From NCBI RefSeq assembly GCF_004661485.1, contig NZ_PQVH01000008.1, positions 186,001-250,000 on the forward strand: 64,000 nt of DNA, read 5' to 3'. The notes below the pieces were generated by a model. The model made no database searches, was not told the DNA's origin, and saw only the letters and a program-made list of their open reading frames with translations. This document shows positions 1 through 6,989 of this stretch, piece by piece. A program made the translations under genes and the position numbers. Position 1 is the stretch's first letter. Every line of letters starts with the position of its first letter. The stretch comes from Methylotenera oryzisoli (GTDB lineage Bacteria > Pseudomonadota > Gammaproteobacteria > Burkholderiales > Methylophilaceae).

Positions 1-219
1 GTTTACCAATTAGAGGCCACGGAATCTGGGCACATCAATATCACCATGACACTCACCACGCCCAATTGCCCAGTAGCACAAACCTTTCCTGATACCGTGC
101 GGGAAAAATTGCTTTGTGTGCCAGGTGTTAACGGCGTAGATGTGACGTTGGTATGGGATCCACCGTGGGGCCGTGACAGTATGAGTGAAGCGGCTAAATT
201 ACAACTTGGCATGCTATAA
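1..219 (+). CDS. SufT-like Fe-S assembly protein (MIP18/DUF59 family), 3' part
   Basis: The reading frame is open from the first base and ends at TAA 217-219, so only about 72 C-terminal residues are present. The motif MTLTTPNCPVA followed by PGV and VWDPPW, ending in MSEAAKLQLGM, is the signature of the MIP18/DUF59 family as found in SufT and PaaD-like proteins, which help insert or mature iron-sulfur clusters. The gene lies 11 bp upstream of a Rieske ferredoxin, which fits an Fe-S related operon (probably the end of a suf cluster). The N-terminus lies outside the window. SufT is the best guess over a PaaD role, because no phenylacetate genes are visible. Confidence 0.75.
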   Translation, partial: VYQLEATESGHINITMTLTTPNCPVAQTFPDTVREKLLCVPGVNGVDVTLVWDPPWGRDSMSEAAKLQLGML

Positions 220-230
220 GGAGCACAAAT

Positions 231-560
231 ATGAGTAACTGGATAGATGTGGCGGCAATAGACGATTTTAAATCTGGCACTTGCCGCGTGGTAAAGACTG
301 ACGAAGCATCGGTTGCCGTATTTAACATTAATGGGCGTTACTATGCGATTGATAACCTGTGTAGCCACGAGGAGGCTGAATTATCAACCGGAAAACTTGA
401 GCGTGATGAAGTCATTTGCCCGCTACATGGGGCGCACTTTTCTTTGGTAACTGGAGAGGCGCTCACTGCGCCTGCCTATGAAAATTTAAGAACCTACCCA
501 GTCAGAATTAATAATGGATGGCTAGAAGTGGATACCGAACTTCAGTGGGATATTGCCTAG
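231..560 (+). CDS. Rieske [2Fe-2S] ferredoxin
   Basis: A 109-residue soluble protein made of a single Rieske domain. The cluster ligands are Cys44-Ser-His46 and Cys63-Pro-Leu-His66, the classic CxH...CxxH pair. The length matches NirD/BphF-type electron-transfer ferredoxins of non-haem oxygenases. No oxygenase subunit is adjacent, so the partner is unknown. In the suf context it may be a general redox carrier or an Fe-S assembly accessory. An SD-like AAGGAG (217-222) precedes the ATG at 231 by a short spacer. It follows the SufT-like gene by 11 bp and is probably co-transcribed with it. Confidence 0.85.
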   Translation: MSNWIDVAAIDDFKSGTCRVVKTDEASVAVFNINGRYYAIDNLCSHEEAELSTGKLERDEVICPLHGAHFSLVTGEALTAPAYENLRTYPVRINNGWLEVDTELQWDIA

Positions 561-659
561 ATACAAGCATATATCAATGATTTAATAGCTTACTTCAGAC
601 AATTGTAATTAAATGTCATGTATAAATGCATAAATAGTTCTACAATGAGTACCATAGCT

Positions 660-721
660 AAGTAAAAACAAAGCTTAAGTAAAAACAAAGTCAAATAAAT
701 ATAAGGTTAAGTAAACACAAG
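660..721. repeat. Short A-rich direct repeats (three imperfect copies)
   Basis: The 14-mer AAGTAAAAACAAAG occurs exactly at 660-673 and 677-690, and a variant AAGTAAACACAAG lies at 709-721. They sit in the 215-bp gap between the Rieske gene and the YIP1 gene, just before the latter's promoter region. They may be regulator half-sites or slippage products. No function can be assigned. Confidence 0.5.
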
Positions 722-775
722 ATTTAGATATAACGATACATAAGCTAATGACCAATTTTTTGGGAGGGTAGTTTC

Positions 776-1357
776 ATGAGTCTTTTAAATTTATTCTGGT
801 TGTTTTTTGTACCAACAAAAGGATGGCGGCATCTCGTACAGCGCAAGCTATCTATGCACAGGCTTTATTTGCTGCATGTAGTTCCAATGTCATTGATACC
901 CCCGTTGTTCATCTACTGTGCAGCGGGGAAATACGCGGGAGACTTACTTCCGGTTTTATCTAATCAGAAATTATTATTAGTCGCAGCAATTCTGTTCGTT
1001 GTTGAGTTGGCTTCGGTTCCGGTGATGGGTCTCATTATTCGCCAATTAGGGGAGGTTGCAGAAATTCACCCCACCTATCATCAAGCCTTCACGCTTGCAG
1101 CTGTAGCACCCACTCCTTTATGGCTAGCGCCAATTGTGCTTTTGGTCCCTGACATGACGTTTAACCTAGTAGTGCTCACCATGGCATTAATGGCCACGGT
1201 AGGATTTATCTATTATGGGGTTCCTGCGGTGTTTCATATAAAAGAGCGCGGTCATGCGATTTTGATGTTTGGCGCTGTATTAACTGCAGGTGTTATTGGC
1301 TGGGCGCTGCTAATGATTGTTACCTTAGTGGTATTAGGTAGCGTGCAGAACTTATAA
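776..1357 (+). CDS. YIP1 family inner-membrane protein
   Basis: A 193-residue protein with about five hydrophobic helices and a short basic loop near the N-terminus (KGWRHLVQRK). The FVPTKGW start and the distribution of membrane segments resemble bacterial YIP1/DUF1282 proteins, whose function is not known. The start ATG 776 is supported by a strong GGGAGG at 762-767. A 13-bp stem hairpin follows the stop codon, so the gene is probably monocistronic. The family call rests on overall pattern, not on a catalytic motif. Confidence 0.6.
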   Translation: MSLLNLFWLFFVPTKGWRHLVQRKLSMHRLYLLHVVPMSLIPPLFIYCAAGKYAGDLLPVLSNQKLLLVAAILFVVELASVPVMGLIIRQLGEVAEIHPTYHQAFTLAAVAPTPLWLAPIVLLVPDMTFNLVVLTMALMATVGFIYYGVPAVFHIKERGHAILMFGAVLTAGVIGWALLMIVTLVVLGSVQNL

Positions 1358-1378
1358 TTGCGGTAGTATCGTTCACAC

Positions 1379-1409
1379 CATCAAGAGGCTCTAAATGAGC
1401 CTCTTGATG
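1379..1409 (+). terminator. Hairpin terminator after YIP1 gene
   Basis: A perfect 13-bp stem (1379-1391 with 1397-1409) and a 5-base loop begin 21 bp after the YIP1 stop. Only a short T-rich tract follows (ATTTATGTTT), so it may terminate imperfectly. Confidence 0.65.
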
Positions 1410-1451
1410 CATTTATGTTTGCTGAAAATGAGTTAAAAGGGTAATGAGTAG

Positions 1452-1628
1452 ATGTTTTGGCGTAATAATAAAAACCTAAACCTTTATAAAATCTTACATC
1501 ACGCCACAGACTGCACCAACAGCCGAGATGGTGCAAAAATGGTAGTGTATTGTCCGATTGAGCGACCAGAGCAAGTGTTTGTTAGAGATGAAGCTGAGTT
1601 CATGGTGAAATTTACACAAGTCGACTAG
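1452..1628 (+). CDS. Small DUF1653-like protein (58 aa)
   Basis: A 58-residue ORF from ATG 1452 to TAG 1626-1628, preceded by AAAAGGG as a plausible ribosome binding site. The core LYKILHHATDC...MVVYCPIE...VFVRDEAEFMVKF follows the DUF1653 pattern (a YxVLxxAxHSET-like start, a VVYR-like strand, then a WVRPxEMF-like end). Family proteins are usually about 65-75 residues and have no known function. This copy lacks the usual glutamate-threonine pair of the HSET segment, so it may be diverged. It sits between two hairpins and convergent to rdgC. Confidence 0.55.
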   Translation: MFWRNNKNLNLYKILHHATDCTNSRDGAKMVVYCPIERPEQVFVRDEAEFMVKFTQVD

Positions 1629-1656
1629 TATTTTGGATATTGACCAGCATTTCAAC

Positions 1657-1686
1657 CGGTACCCAACCCATTCAGGTTGAGTACCG
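1657..1686. terminator. Hairpin between convergent DUF1653-like gene and rdgC
   Basis: A 12-bp inverted repeat with one mismatch (1657-1668 with 1675-1686) and a 6-base loop lies between two converging genes. There is no T-run on either side, so its role as a bidirectional terminator is only likely. Confidence 0.4.
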
Positions 1687-1699
1687 TGTGCAACACAAT

Positions 1700-2599
1700 C
1701 TAATTGTGCGGAATTTCCCCACCCAATGCATTGGTTAAGTCAGCCAGCATCTTAGCCAGTTCACCTGTCATCAGGGTGAAGTCTAGCGCAAATATTTCAT
1801 CAGCATCCTCTGCTAAGGTTGTTGAATCCTCTTTAATAATATCTAGAAATTCGAGCCGTTTAATTTGCATTTGCTCGGTTAGTACAAAAGATATTCTGTC
1901 ATTCCAAGTCATGCCTAAACGCGTCACACGCTTGCCTGCGGCTATGTGTTTCATGATTTCATCGCCTTCTAGCGCATGGTTCGCATAACGAATCGTGGCT
2001 TTGCTTTCACCGGCGGCGCGCAGTTCTAACTCACGGTCTATCGTGAAACCTGATGGTGCATTACCGCTTGCCAGCCAATCAGTCATGGCACTCACAGCAG
2101 ATACATTGGTATGCAACTGTTTAAACGGCACACCTTCAATCGACTTATTAAAAAACTCTAATAACTCTTCCGCCTTAGACGATGAAGCTGCATCAATCAC
2201 TAAATAGCCGTTTACAGGGTCCAGCCATGCGTAAGTCGTACGTTGCAGTGCAAAAGCCCTAGGCAGCAGTTCTTCGGTAACTGCTTCTTTGAGTTCTTTT
2301 TTCTCTTTACGGCCAACTTTATAGCCTTGCTGCGCTTCAATCTCAATGACGCGCTCTTTTAAAAATCGATTAATGATGGTAGCTGGCAATAATTTTTGCT
2401 CTACGCCTAACGCGAAAAGCAGTTGGTTGTTTGCATGGTGCACAAGCTTGTCTCCGTGGCATGCAACCCAGCCACGGCTCTGCTTATCTAGTCCACTACA
2501 CGGCAACAGTGGCTTTAGTGATAGCTTTTCAACTAACTGATCGTGAGTAATAGTGCTGTCTGCTACGAGACGATAGATAAAGGTATTTTTAAACCACAT
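1700..2599 (-). CDS. rdgC: Recombination-associated protein RdgC
   Basis: A 299-residue protein matching RdgC over its full length: the MWFKNTFIYRL start, the RGWVACHGD segment, the KVGRKEKKELKEAVTEELLPRAF helix-strand region and the C-terminal RLGMTWNDRISFVL block are all characteristic. RdgC forms a ring-shaped dimer that binds double-stranded DNA and limits RecA filament activity during recombination and replication restart. It is nucleoid-associated and cytoplasmic. The ATG at 2599 gives the conserved N-terminus. The gene stands alone, separated from the upstream minus-strand gene by a 34-bp palindrome. Confidence 0.95.
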   Translation of the reverse strand: MWFKNTFIYRLVADSTITHDQLVEKLSLKPLLPCSGLDKQSRGWVACHGDKLVHHANNQLLFALGVEQKLLPATIINRFLKERVIEIEAQQGYKVGRKEKKELKEAVTEELLPRAFALQRTTYAWLDPVNGYLVIDAASSSKAEELLEFFNKSIEGVPFKQLHTNVSAVSAMTDWLASGNAPSGFTIDRELELRAAGESKATIRYANHALEGDEIMKHIAAGKRVTRLGMTWNDRISFVLTEQMQIKRLEFLDIIKEDSTTLAEDADEIFALDFTLMTGELAKMLADLTNALGGEIPHN

Positions 2600-2651
2600 G
2601 AAAAGAGCGCTCAGAAAAAAAGCGCCGATTATACTGAACTTGGGCTGTTAT

Positions 2652-2685
2652 AGATGCCATCTTTATTTAAATAAAGATGGCATCT
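2652..2685 (-). terminator. 34-bp perfect palindrome between DUF5710 gene and rdgC
   Basis: Positions 2652-2668 and 2669-2685 are exact reverse complements. In RNA they would form a 14-15 bp stem with an AT-rich tip. It lies just downstream of the minus-strand DUF5710 gene, where a terminator is expected. No separate U-run follows, although the upper stem is A/T rich. Confidence 0.55.
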
Positions 2686-2710
2686 CCCCGGATATCAATT
2701 GATTTTCAAT

Positions 2711-2995
2711 CTAGTCAAACTCTCTTACCTCAAATGCCTCTCTTAATCTTGCATTGATGGCATCAATATCATCATCCTGTAATTGACTAGGCGCAGTTGC
2801 TTGTTTACTAGCTGGAGCAGAGGTATTGGCTGGCGTTGATGCTGCGCCTGTTGTAAACCATTTTGCAAATGGTTCTGCATTCACACCTTGTGGTACGTAC
2901 CAGTGTTTTGATTCCGCATCCCACTTGGCGCCAAGTGCTTTTGCTTGGTCTTTTTCATTAAACGGTACTTTAAGTGCTATGTTTGTTGCTGTCAT
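2711..2995 (-). CDS. DUF5710-domain small protein
   Basis: A 94-residue protein. Residues 4-37 (LKVPFNEKDQAKALGAKWD...HWYVP) are a DUF5710 unit, a short motif shared by many DNA-associated proteins such as DNA primases and plasmid proteins. A Ser/Ala/Thr-rich linker and an acidic tail follow. I chose the ATG at 2995 because AGGA precedes it at ideal spacing. An upstream in-frame start at 3043 lacks a site and adds non-family sequence. The domain is thought to bind nucleic acid or partner proteins, but the function is unknown. The promoter region upstream holds a truncated tRNA. Confidence 0.7.
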   Translation of the reverse strand: MTATNIALKVPFNEKDQAKALGAKWDAESKHWYVPQGVNAEPFAKWFTTGAASTPANTSAPASKQATAPSQLQDDDIDAINARLREAFEVREFD

Positions 2996-3062
2996 GCTTA
3001 TCCTGTTTCTATTGCCAATTGATTTGATTTGCCTATTAGACATAAGCTGGTTGATTAAAAAA

Positions 3063-3107
3063 CGTCCCCTTAGGAGGGAGATGCTCTATCCACTGAACTA
3101 CGGAGCA
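3063..3107 (-). pseudogene. Truncated tRNA-Arg(CCT), 5' half only
   Basis: Read on the minus strand, the sequence has a 7-nt acceptor 5' strand, TA, a D-arm (GTTC...GAGC), and a complete anticodon arm with loop CTCCTAA (anticodon CCT) closed by TCTCC/GGGGA. After GGGGACG the sequence turns into TTTTTTAATC, with no T-psi-C arm and no 3' acceptor strand. It cannot make a functional tRNA. The anticodon hairpin directly followed by T6 resembles a small intrinsic terminator. It may be a remnant of a tandem duplication or of integration at a tRNA-Arg gene. Confidence 0.75.
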
Positions 3108-3260
3108 ACTGTTATGGAAGCCCAATTTTTAGATATGGCTTTAATGATGGCTGTTTATTCATTCTCTAACCTAATCGAGATAATACCAATATCCAATTAG
3201 TTTATATAGGATAAAAATACATGCAGAACATCTTCCCTAGGCAGGATTAAGAATTTGACA

Positions 3261-4178
3261 CTAAGCCATATCACTATTTTCTTGCATCAGGCTTTCTCTT
3301 GCTTTGCCAGCCTGCATTAATATTTCTGCTAGCCGCCTAACGCCTGGCCCTGCAAAATCTGGCCTCGCATATATTAAATAAAGTGGCAATGTACGCACAC
3401 CGCCTTCGCGCAGCGGTAGTGCTTTTAACTGCCCAGATTTTAATTGCTCTTTGATATGTGCAGCCGGTAGCCAGGCAAACCCAAACCCCATGGTTAAAGC
3501 TTCAATGGAGGTTGCAATATTACTTACCGTCCAGCGTTGGTTAACTTCTATGGTGGCCGTGTTCTTATCGCGCTTGGCGCCTGAATCCCGCACCACAATA
3601 TGGCGGTGTGATTGCAGGTCTCTGTAAGTTAACACACGATTTAGCTGATGCAGCGGATGTTCGCTCTGTGCAACTGCTATCAGCTGTATCGTCATGATTT
3701 GGTCACCTAAAAACCCCGATGGTATATTAGGGGAGATTGCCAAATCCGCTTCGCCTTTATATAGCGCATCTGAAGTGCCACCTAATACCGACTCAATCAA
3801 CTCCACCCTCGTGTGCGGGCTTTCCAGACCAAATTGATTAAGGCAATCCAGTAGTAGTCGGGTAGGGAATAGAATTTCGGCCGCGAGGTGAATAACCGCC
3901 TCCCAACCTGCTGATAGCCTATTAGCTGCGGCCTCCAAGTCGTTTGCTTCATTCACTAACGCAAGTGCACGCCGATACAGCATTTGCCCGGTTGGCGTTA
4001 GCACCGCCTTACGTCCTTGAATCTCAAATGCTTTTAATGCCAGCAAGGATTCAATTTTTTGCACAGCGTAAGTAACTGCAGATTGGCTTTTGTAAAGTTT
4101 CTCCGCGGCTTGCGCATACCCGCCAGTTTCCACCACTGTAATGAGTGAGCGCCACTGCTCGAGAGAGATGTTAGGCAT
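3261..4178 (-). CDS. LysR-type transcriptional regulator
   Basis: A 305-residue protein with an N-terminal winged helix-turn-helix (about residues 1-60, LEQWRSLITVVETGGYAQAA...SQSAVTYAVQKIE) and a LysR substrate-binding domain (about 90-295). The length is typical. It is transcribed divergently, with a 106-bp gap, from the cytochrome b561-yceI-yceI-pirin group. This is the usual arrangement for a LysR protein that controls its neighbour, so it probably regulates that operon. The inducer is unknown; pirin- and YceI-linked LysR proteins are often tied to oxidative or quinone stress, but nothing in this sequence proves it. Confidence 0.9.
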   Translation of the reverse strand: MPNISLEQWRSLITVVETGGYAQAAEKLYKSQSAVTYAVQKIESLLALKAFEIQGRKAVLTPTGQMLYRRALALVNEANDLEAAANRLSAGWEAVIHLAAEILFPTRLLLDCLNQFGLESPHTRVELIESVLGGTSDALYKGEADLAISPNIPSGFLGDQIMTIQLIAVAQSEHPLHQLNRVLTYRDLQSHRHIVVRDSGAKRDKNTATIEVNQRWTVSNIATSIEALTMGFGFAWLPAAHIKEQLKSGQLKALPLREGGVRTLPLYLIYARPDFAGPGVRRLAEILMQAGKARESLMQENSDMA

Positions 4179-4185
4179 GCTATCA

Positions 4186-4200
4186 ATCTAATTTTTAGAT
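4186..4200. promoter_or_regulatory. Possible LysR operator in divergent promoter
   Basis: The dyad ATCTAATTTTTAGAT (T-N11-A type spacing) lies 8 bp upstream of the LysR start codon, in the intergenic region shared with the cytochrome b561 operon. A second small dyad TTATCTGATAA follows near 4230. Both fit LysR-type autoregulatory sites, but AT-rich dyads are also common by chance. Confidence 0.35.
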
Positions 4201-4284
4201 AATTAATAGCGAAATATTATACTTTTTTATCTGATAAATAAAATGTTTAATAGCGTCATATCAATTTAACTACAAATCATTGCT

Positions 4285-4824
4285 ATGCAAAAAGCTCGCT
4301 ACACATTAACTGCCATCGCTATCCATTGGGGGATGGCAATACTATTAATCGCGCTATTTGTCGTTGGTTTGTATATGCATGAACTTAAGTTTTCTCCATT
4401 AAAGCTACAAATTTACGCATGGCATAAATGGGCTGGCGTAACAGCCTTCATATTAGTGATGTTGCGCCTCGCATGGCGGCTCAAGCATCGTCCGCCAGCT
4501 TTGCCGTGGACGATGTCTAAAATGACCAAACTTGGCGCGAATATTGGGCATGGCATGCTGTATCTCTTAATGATTGCCATTCCATTATCCGGCTGGTTAA
4601 TGAGCTCAGCCAAAGGTTTTCAAACTGTTTACTTTGGCGTGCTGCCAATTCCGGATCTGTTATCTAAAGACAAAGCGATAGGTGATGCATTAGAAGCTGT
4701 GCACATGATTTTAAATTACAGCATGGCAGCTATATTAGTTGGGCATATAGGTGCAGCCATCAAACACCATGTAGTGGATAAAGATGATGTGTTGCGTCGC
4801 ATGTTGCCATGGCGTGCTAGTTAA
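4285..4824 (+). CDS. Cytochrome b561 (di-haem b membrane protein)
   Basis: A 179-residue four-helix membrane protein of the prokaryotic cytochrome b561 family. The expected haem-ligand histidines are visible: His14 in helix 1, His47 in helix 2, His89 (GHG) and His140. It probably passes electrons between the quinone pool and periplasmic or membrane partners. It is directly followed, at 21 bp, by two YceI genes, a recurring association in proteobacteria where YceI (a lipid/quinone-binding lipocalin-like protein) accompanies b561. It has no strong Shine-Dalgarno sequence. Confidence 0.9.
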   Translation: MQKARYTLTAIAIHWGMAILLIALFVVGLYMHELKFSPLKLQIYAWHKWAGVTAFILVMLRLAWRLKHRPPALPWTMSKMTKLGANIGHGMLYLLMIAIPLSGWLMSSAKGFQTVYFGVLPIPDLLSKDKAIGDALEAVHMILNYSMAAILVGHIGAAIKHHVVDKDDVLRRMLPWRAS

Positions 4825-4845
4825 GATAAATGAAAGGTCTGCAAA

Positions 4846-5409
4846 ATGAATATTAAAGTATGGGCAAGTGTAATCGGTGGTTTGATGCTAGCTTCTGGAG
4901 CACAGGCGACAGAGTTCACCAGCATTCAAAATGACAAAAGCTCACTACATTTTGTGTATAAACAAATGGGCGTGCCTGTAGATGGCAGTTTTAATAAATT
5001 CAATGCGCAGTTGGCATTTGACCCTAGCAAGCCGGCTAATGCAAAAGTCGATTTTGAACTTAATTTGGCAAGTATTGATGCGGGCTCAGATGAAGCCAAT
5101 GATGAGGTCTCCGGCAAAAGCTGGTTCAACACCAAGGTATACCCAAAGGCAACGTTTGCATCTACCGCAGTTAAACAACTGGCAGCAAACCGATATGAAG
5201 TCAGCGGCAAGATGACGATTAAGGGGCGCACACAAATGATTACGGCACCATTCACATTTACCCCGCAAGGCAATACAGCCAAGGTTGATGGCAGTTTTGT
5301 ACTCAAACGATCTGAATTTGCAATCGGCGAGGGTATGTGGGCAGACTTCGGCACCGTTGCTAACGAAATACAAATTAACTTCCACTTTCTGGCTAATGCC
5401 AGCAAATAA
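4846..5409 (+). CDS. YceI family periplasmic protein (copy 1)
   Basis: A 187-residue protein with a Sec signal peptide (about residues 1-21, ending SGAQA) and a YceI lipocalin-like beta barrel. The features FNKFNAQLAFDPSKP, SGKSWFNTKVYPKATF and KGRTQMITAPFTF are family hallmarks. Family members bind long isoprenoid chains such as polyprenyl phosphate or ubiquinone in the periplasm. It sits between cytochrome b561 and a second YceI gene, so a quinone- or lipid-linked redox role is inferred. The two copies are clearly diverged, not a recent duplication. Confidence 0.9.
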   Translation: MNIKVWASVIGGLMLASGAQATEFTSIQNDKSSLHFVYKQMGVPVDGSFNKFNAQLAFDPSKPANAKVDFELNLASIDAGSDEANDEVSGKSWFNTKVYPKATFASTAVKQLAANRYEVSGKMTIKGRTQMITAPFTFTPQGNTAKVDGSFVLKRSEFAIGEGMWADFGTVANEIQINFHFLANASK

Positions 5410-5443
5410 CTTTTTTTAAATCACTATCATCAGGAGTAACACT

Positions 5444-6010
5444 ATGAAACGTATCGCACTTTTAGCTATTGTAGCTAGCCTTTCAACGACAGCACTGGCA
5501 GCACCAGAAACTTATGTGATTGATAACACACATACGTTTCCACGCTTTTCTTACAGCCATTTTGGATACTCAACACAATTGAGTCACTTTGACAAAACAA
5601 CAGGAAAAATCACGATAGACCGAGAAGCAAAAACCGGCTCTATGGATATCGCTATTGATACAACCTCAGTAAATACTGGCTATCCGCTATTTAATGAGCA
5701 TATTCAAGGTGAAGATTTCTTAAGTACTGAGAAGTTTCCTGTTGCTAACTTCACTTCAAAAAAATTAAACTTCAATGGTGATAAGTTAGCATCTGTAGAT
5801 GGCACACTCACGCTCAAAGGCGTAAGCAAACCAGTAACACTGACAGTCACATCATTTATGTGCATGCCACACCCAATGTTGAAAAAAGATGCTTGCGGCG
5901 CAAACGCAACTGCAACAGTAAAACGCTCTGATTTCAACATGAGCAAATATGTGCCTTACGTTGGTGACGAAGTCACTATCACCTTACCAGTTGAAGCCGT
6001 TAAACAATAA
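5444..6010 (+). CDS. YceI family periplasmic protein (copy 2)
   Basis: A 188-residue protein with a signal peptide (about residues 1-19, ending TALA) and a complete YceI domain: HTFPRFSYSHFGYS at the start, FNEHIQGEDFLSTEKFPVANF in the middle and NMSKYVPYVGDEVTI at the end. It resembles E. coli YceI more closely than copy 1 does. CAGGAGTAA precedes the ATG. A strong hairpin after the stop codon probably separates the b561-yceI-yceI transcript from pirin. The likely role is periplasmic isoprenoid or quinone binding. Confidence 0.92.
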   Translation: MKRIALLAIVASLSTTALAAPETYVIDNTHTFPRFSYSHFGYSTQLSHFDKTTGKITIDREAKTGSMDIAIDTTSVNTGYPLFNEHIQGEDFLSTEKFPVANFTSKKLNFNGDKLASVDGTLTLKGVSKPVTLTVTSFMCMPHPMLKKDACGANATATVKRSDFNMSKYVPYVGDEVTITLPVEAVKQ

Positions 6011-6020
6011 GTAGCTTTGA

Positions 6021-6050
6021 CGCCACGGCATATAGATGCTTGCCGTGGCG
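6021..6050 (+). terminator. Strong hairpin after second yceI
   Basis: A perfect 10-bp GC-rich stem (6021-6030 with 6041-6050) and a 10-base loop begin 10 bp after the stop. There is no clear T-run, so termination may be partial, allowing some read-through into pirin. Confidence 0.55.
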
Positions 6051-6106
6051 CTGCTTATTGGCAGTACAGTTTGCACAGGTGCAATAATGCCTAAAAGGAT
6101 GTTTTG

Positions 6107-6982
6107 ATGAAAACACGCTCATTGCAGCAATTGATTACGTCTATCCCCACTACAGATGGGGCAGGGGTGAGGTTGAGCCGCAGTATTGGCAAGACAGCAT
6201 CCTTTCGCCTTGATCCATTCCTGATGTTGGATGAGTTCTCATCAAGCAACCCCGATGACTATATTGCCGGCTTTCCTGATCATCCACACCGCGGCTTTGA
6301 AACTGTCACCTACATGCTTGATGGCAGCATGCTCCATCGCGACCACCTTGGCAACCAAGGCCAGTTAATGGGCGGCGGTGCACAATGGATGACGGCAGGG
6401 CGTGGCATCATTCACTCGGAAATTCCGCAACAAGAAAGTGGCCGTATGCGTGGATTTCAGTTATGGCTAAACCTGCCAGCTAAAGAAAAAATGAAAGCCG
6501 CGGCATACAGAGATATTCGCCCCGAAGAAATTCCTGAAATGGATTTACCAAACGGCGGGAAAATAAGAGTGATTGCCGGTAATGCCCAAATAGAAGGCCA
6601 AGCATTGGCCGGCCCAATTCAAGGTGGCACAACCGAGCCACTGTTTTGGGATATTCGCTTACCTGCCATGGCGTCGTTTGCACATGCGGTGCCACTAGGG
6701 CATACCGCATTTATCTACGCATACGAGGGCAGGGTAAACATAGAGCAAGGCACATCCCAAGTTACGCTAATGCCACAAGTGGCAGGCGAACTCTCTGATG
6801 GGGACCACTTAGCAATTAACACGCTTGATCAGCCTGCGGCCTTTTTACTAGTTGCAGCAAAACCACTGTATGAGCCAGTTGCGCAATACGGCCCATTTGT
6901 GATGAACACGCAAGATGAAATTGCCCAAGCCATTATCGATTACCAAACAGGTCAGCTCACAAGCCCTGCACCACGACCATGA
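6107..6982 (+). CDS. Pirin family protein
   Basis: A 291-residue bicupin of the pirin family. The metal-binding residues of the N-terminal cupin are all present: His59, His61, His103 and Glu105 (FPDHPHRGFETV and GRGIIHSE). Bacterial pirins bind iron, and some act as quercetin dioxygenases or redox-sensing cofactors. The substrate here is unknown. I chose the ATG at 6107 because AAAAGGA ends a few bases upstream. An in-frame TTG three bases earlier is unlikely. An MFS exporter follows after 7 bp, so the two are probably co-expressed. Confidence 0.92.
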   Translation: MKTRSLQQLITSIPTTDGAGVRLSRSIGKTASFRLDPFLMLDEFSSSNPDDYIAGFPDHPHRGFETVTYMLDGSMLHRDHLGNQGQLMGGGAQWMTAGRGIIHSEIPQQESGRMRGFQLWLNLPAKEKMKAAAYRDIRPEEIPEMDLPNGGKIRVIAGNAQIEGQALAGPIQGGTTEPLFWDIRLPAMASFAHAVPLGHTAFIYAYEGRVNIEQGTSQVTLMPQVAGELSDGDHLAINTLDQPAAFLLVAAKPLYEPVAQYGPFVMNTQDEIAQAIIDYQTGQLTSPAPRP

Positions 6983-6989
6983 TTAACTT

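Noticed and set aside
4926-5405. Long minus-strand ORF opposite yceI copy 1
   Set aside because: It is a shadow of the yceI gene; the plus-strand YceI motifs are unambiguous.
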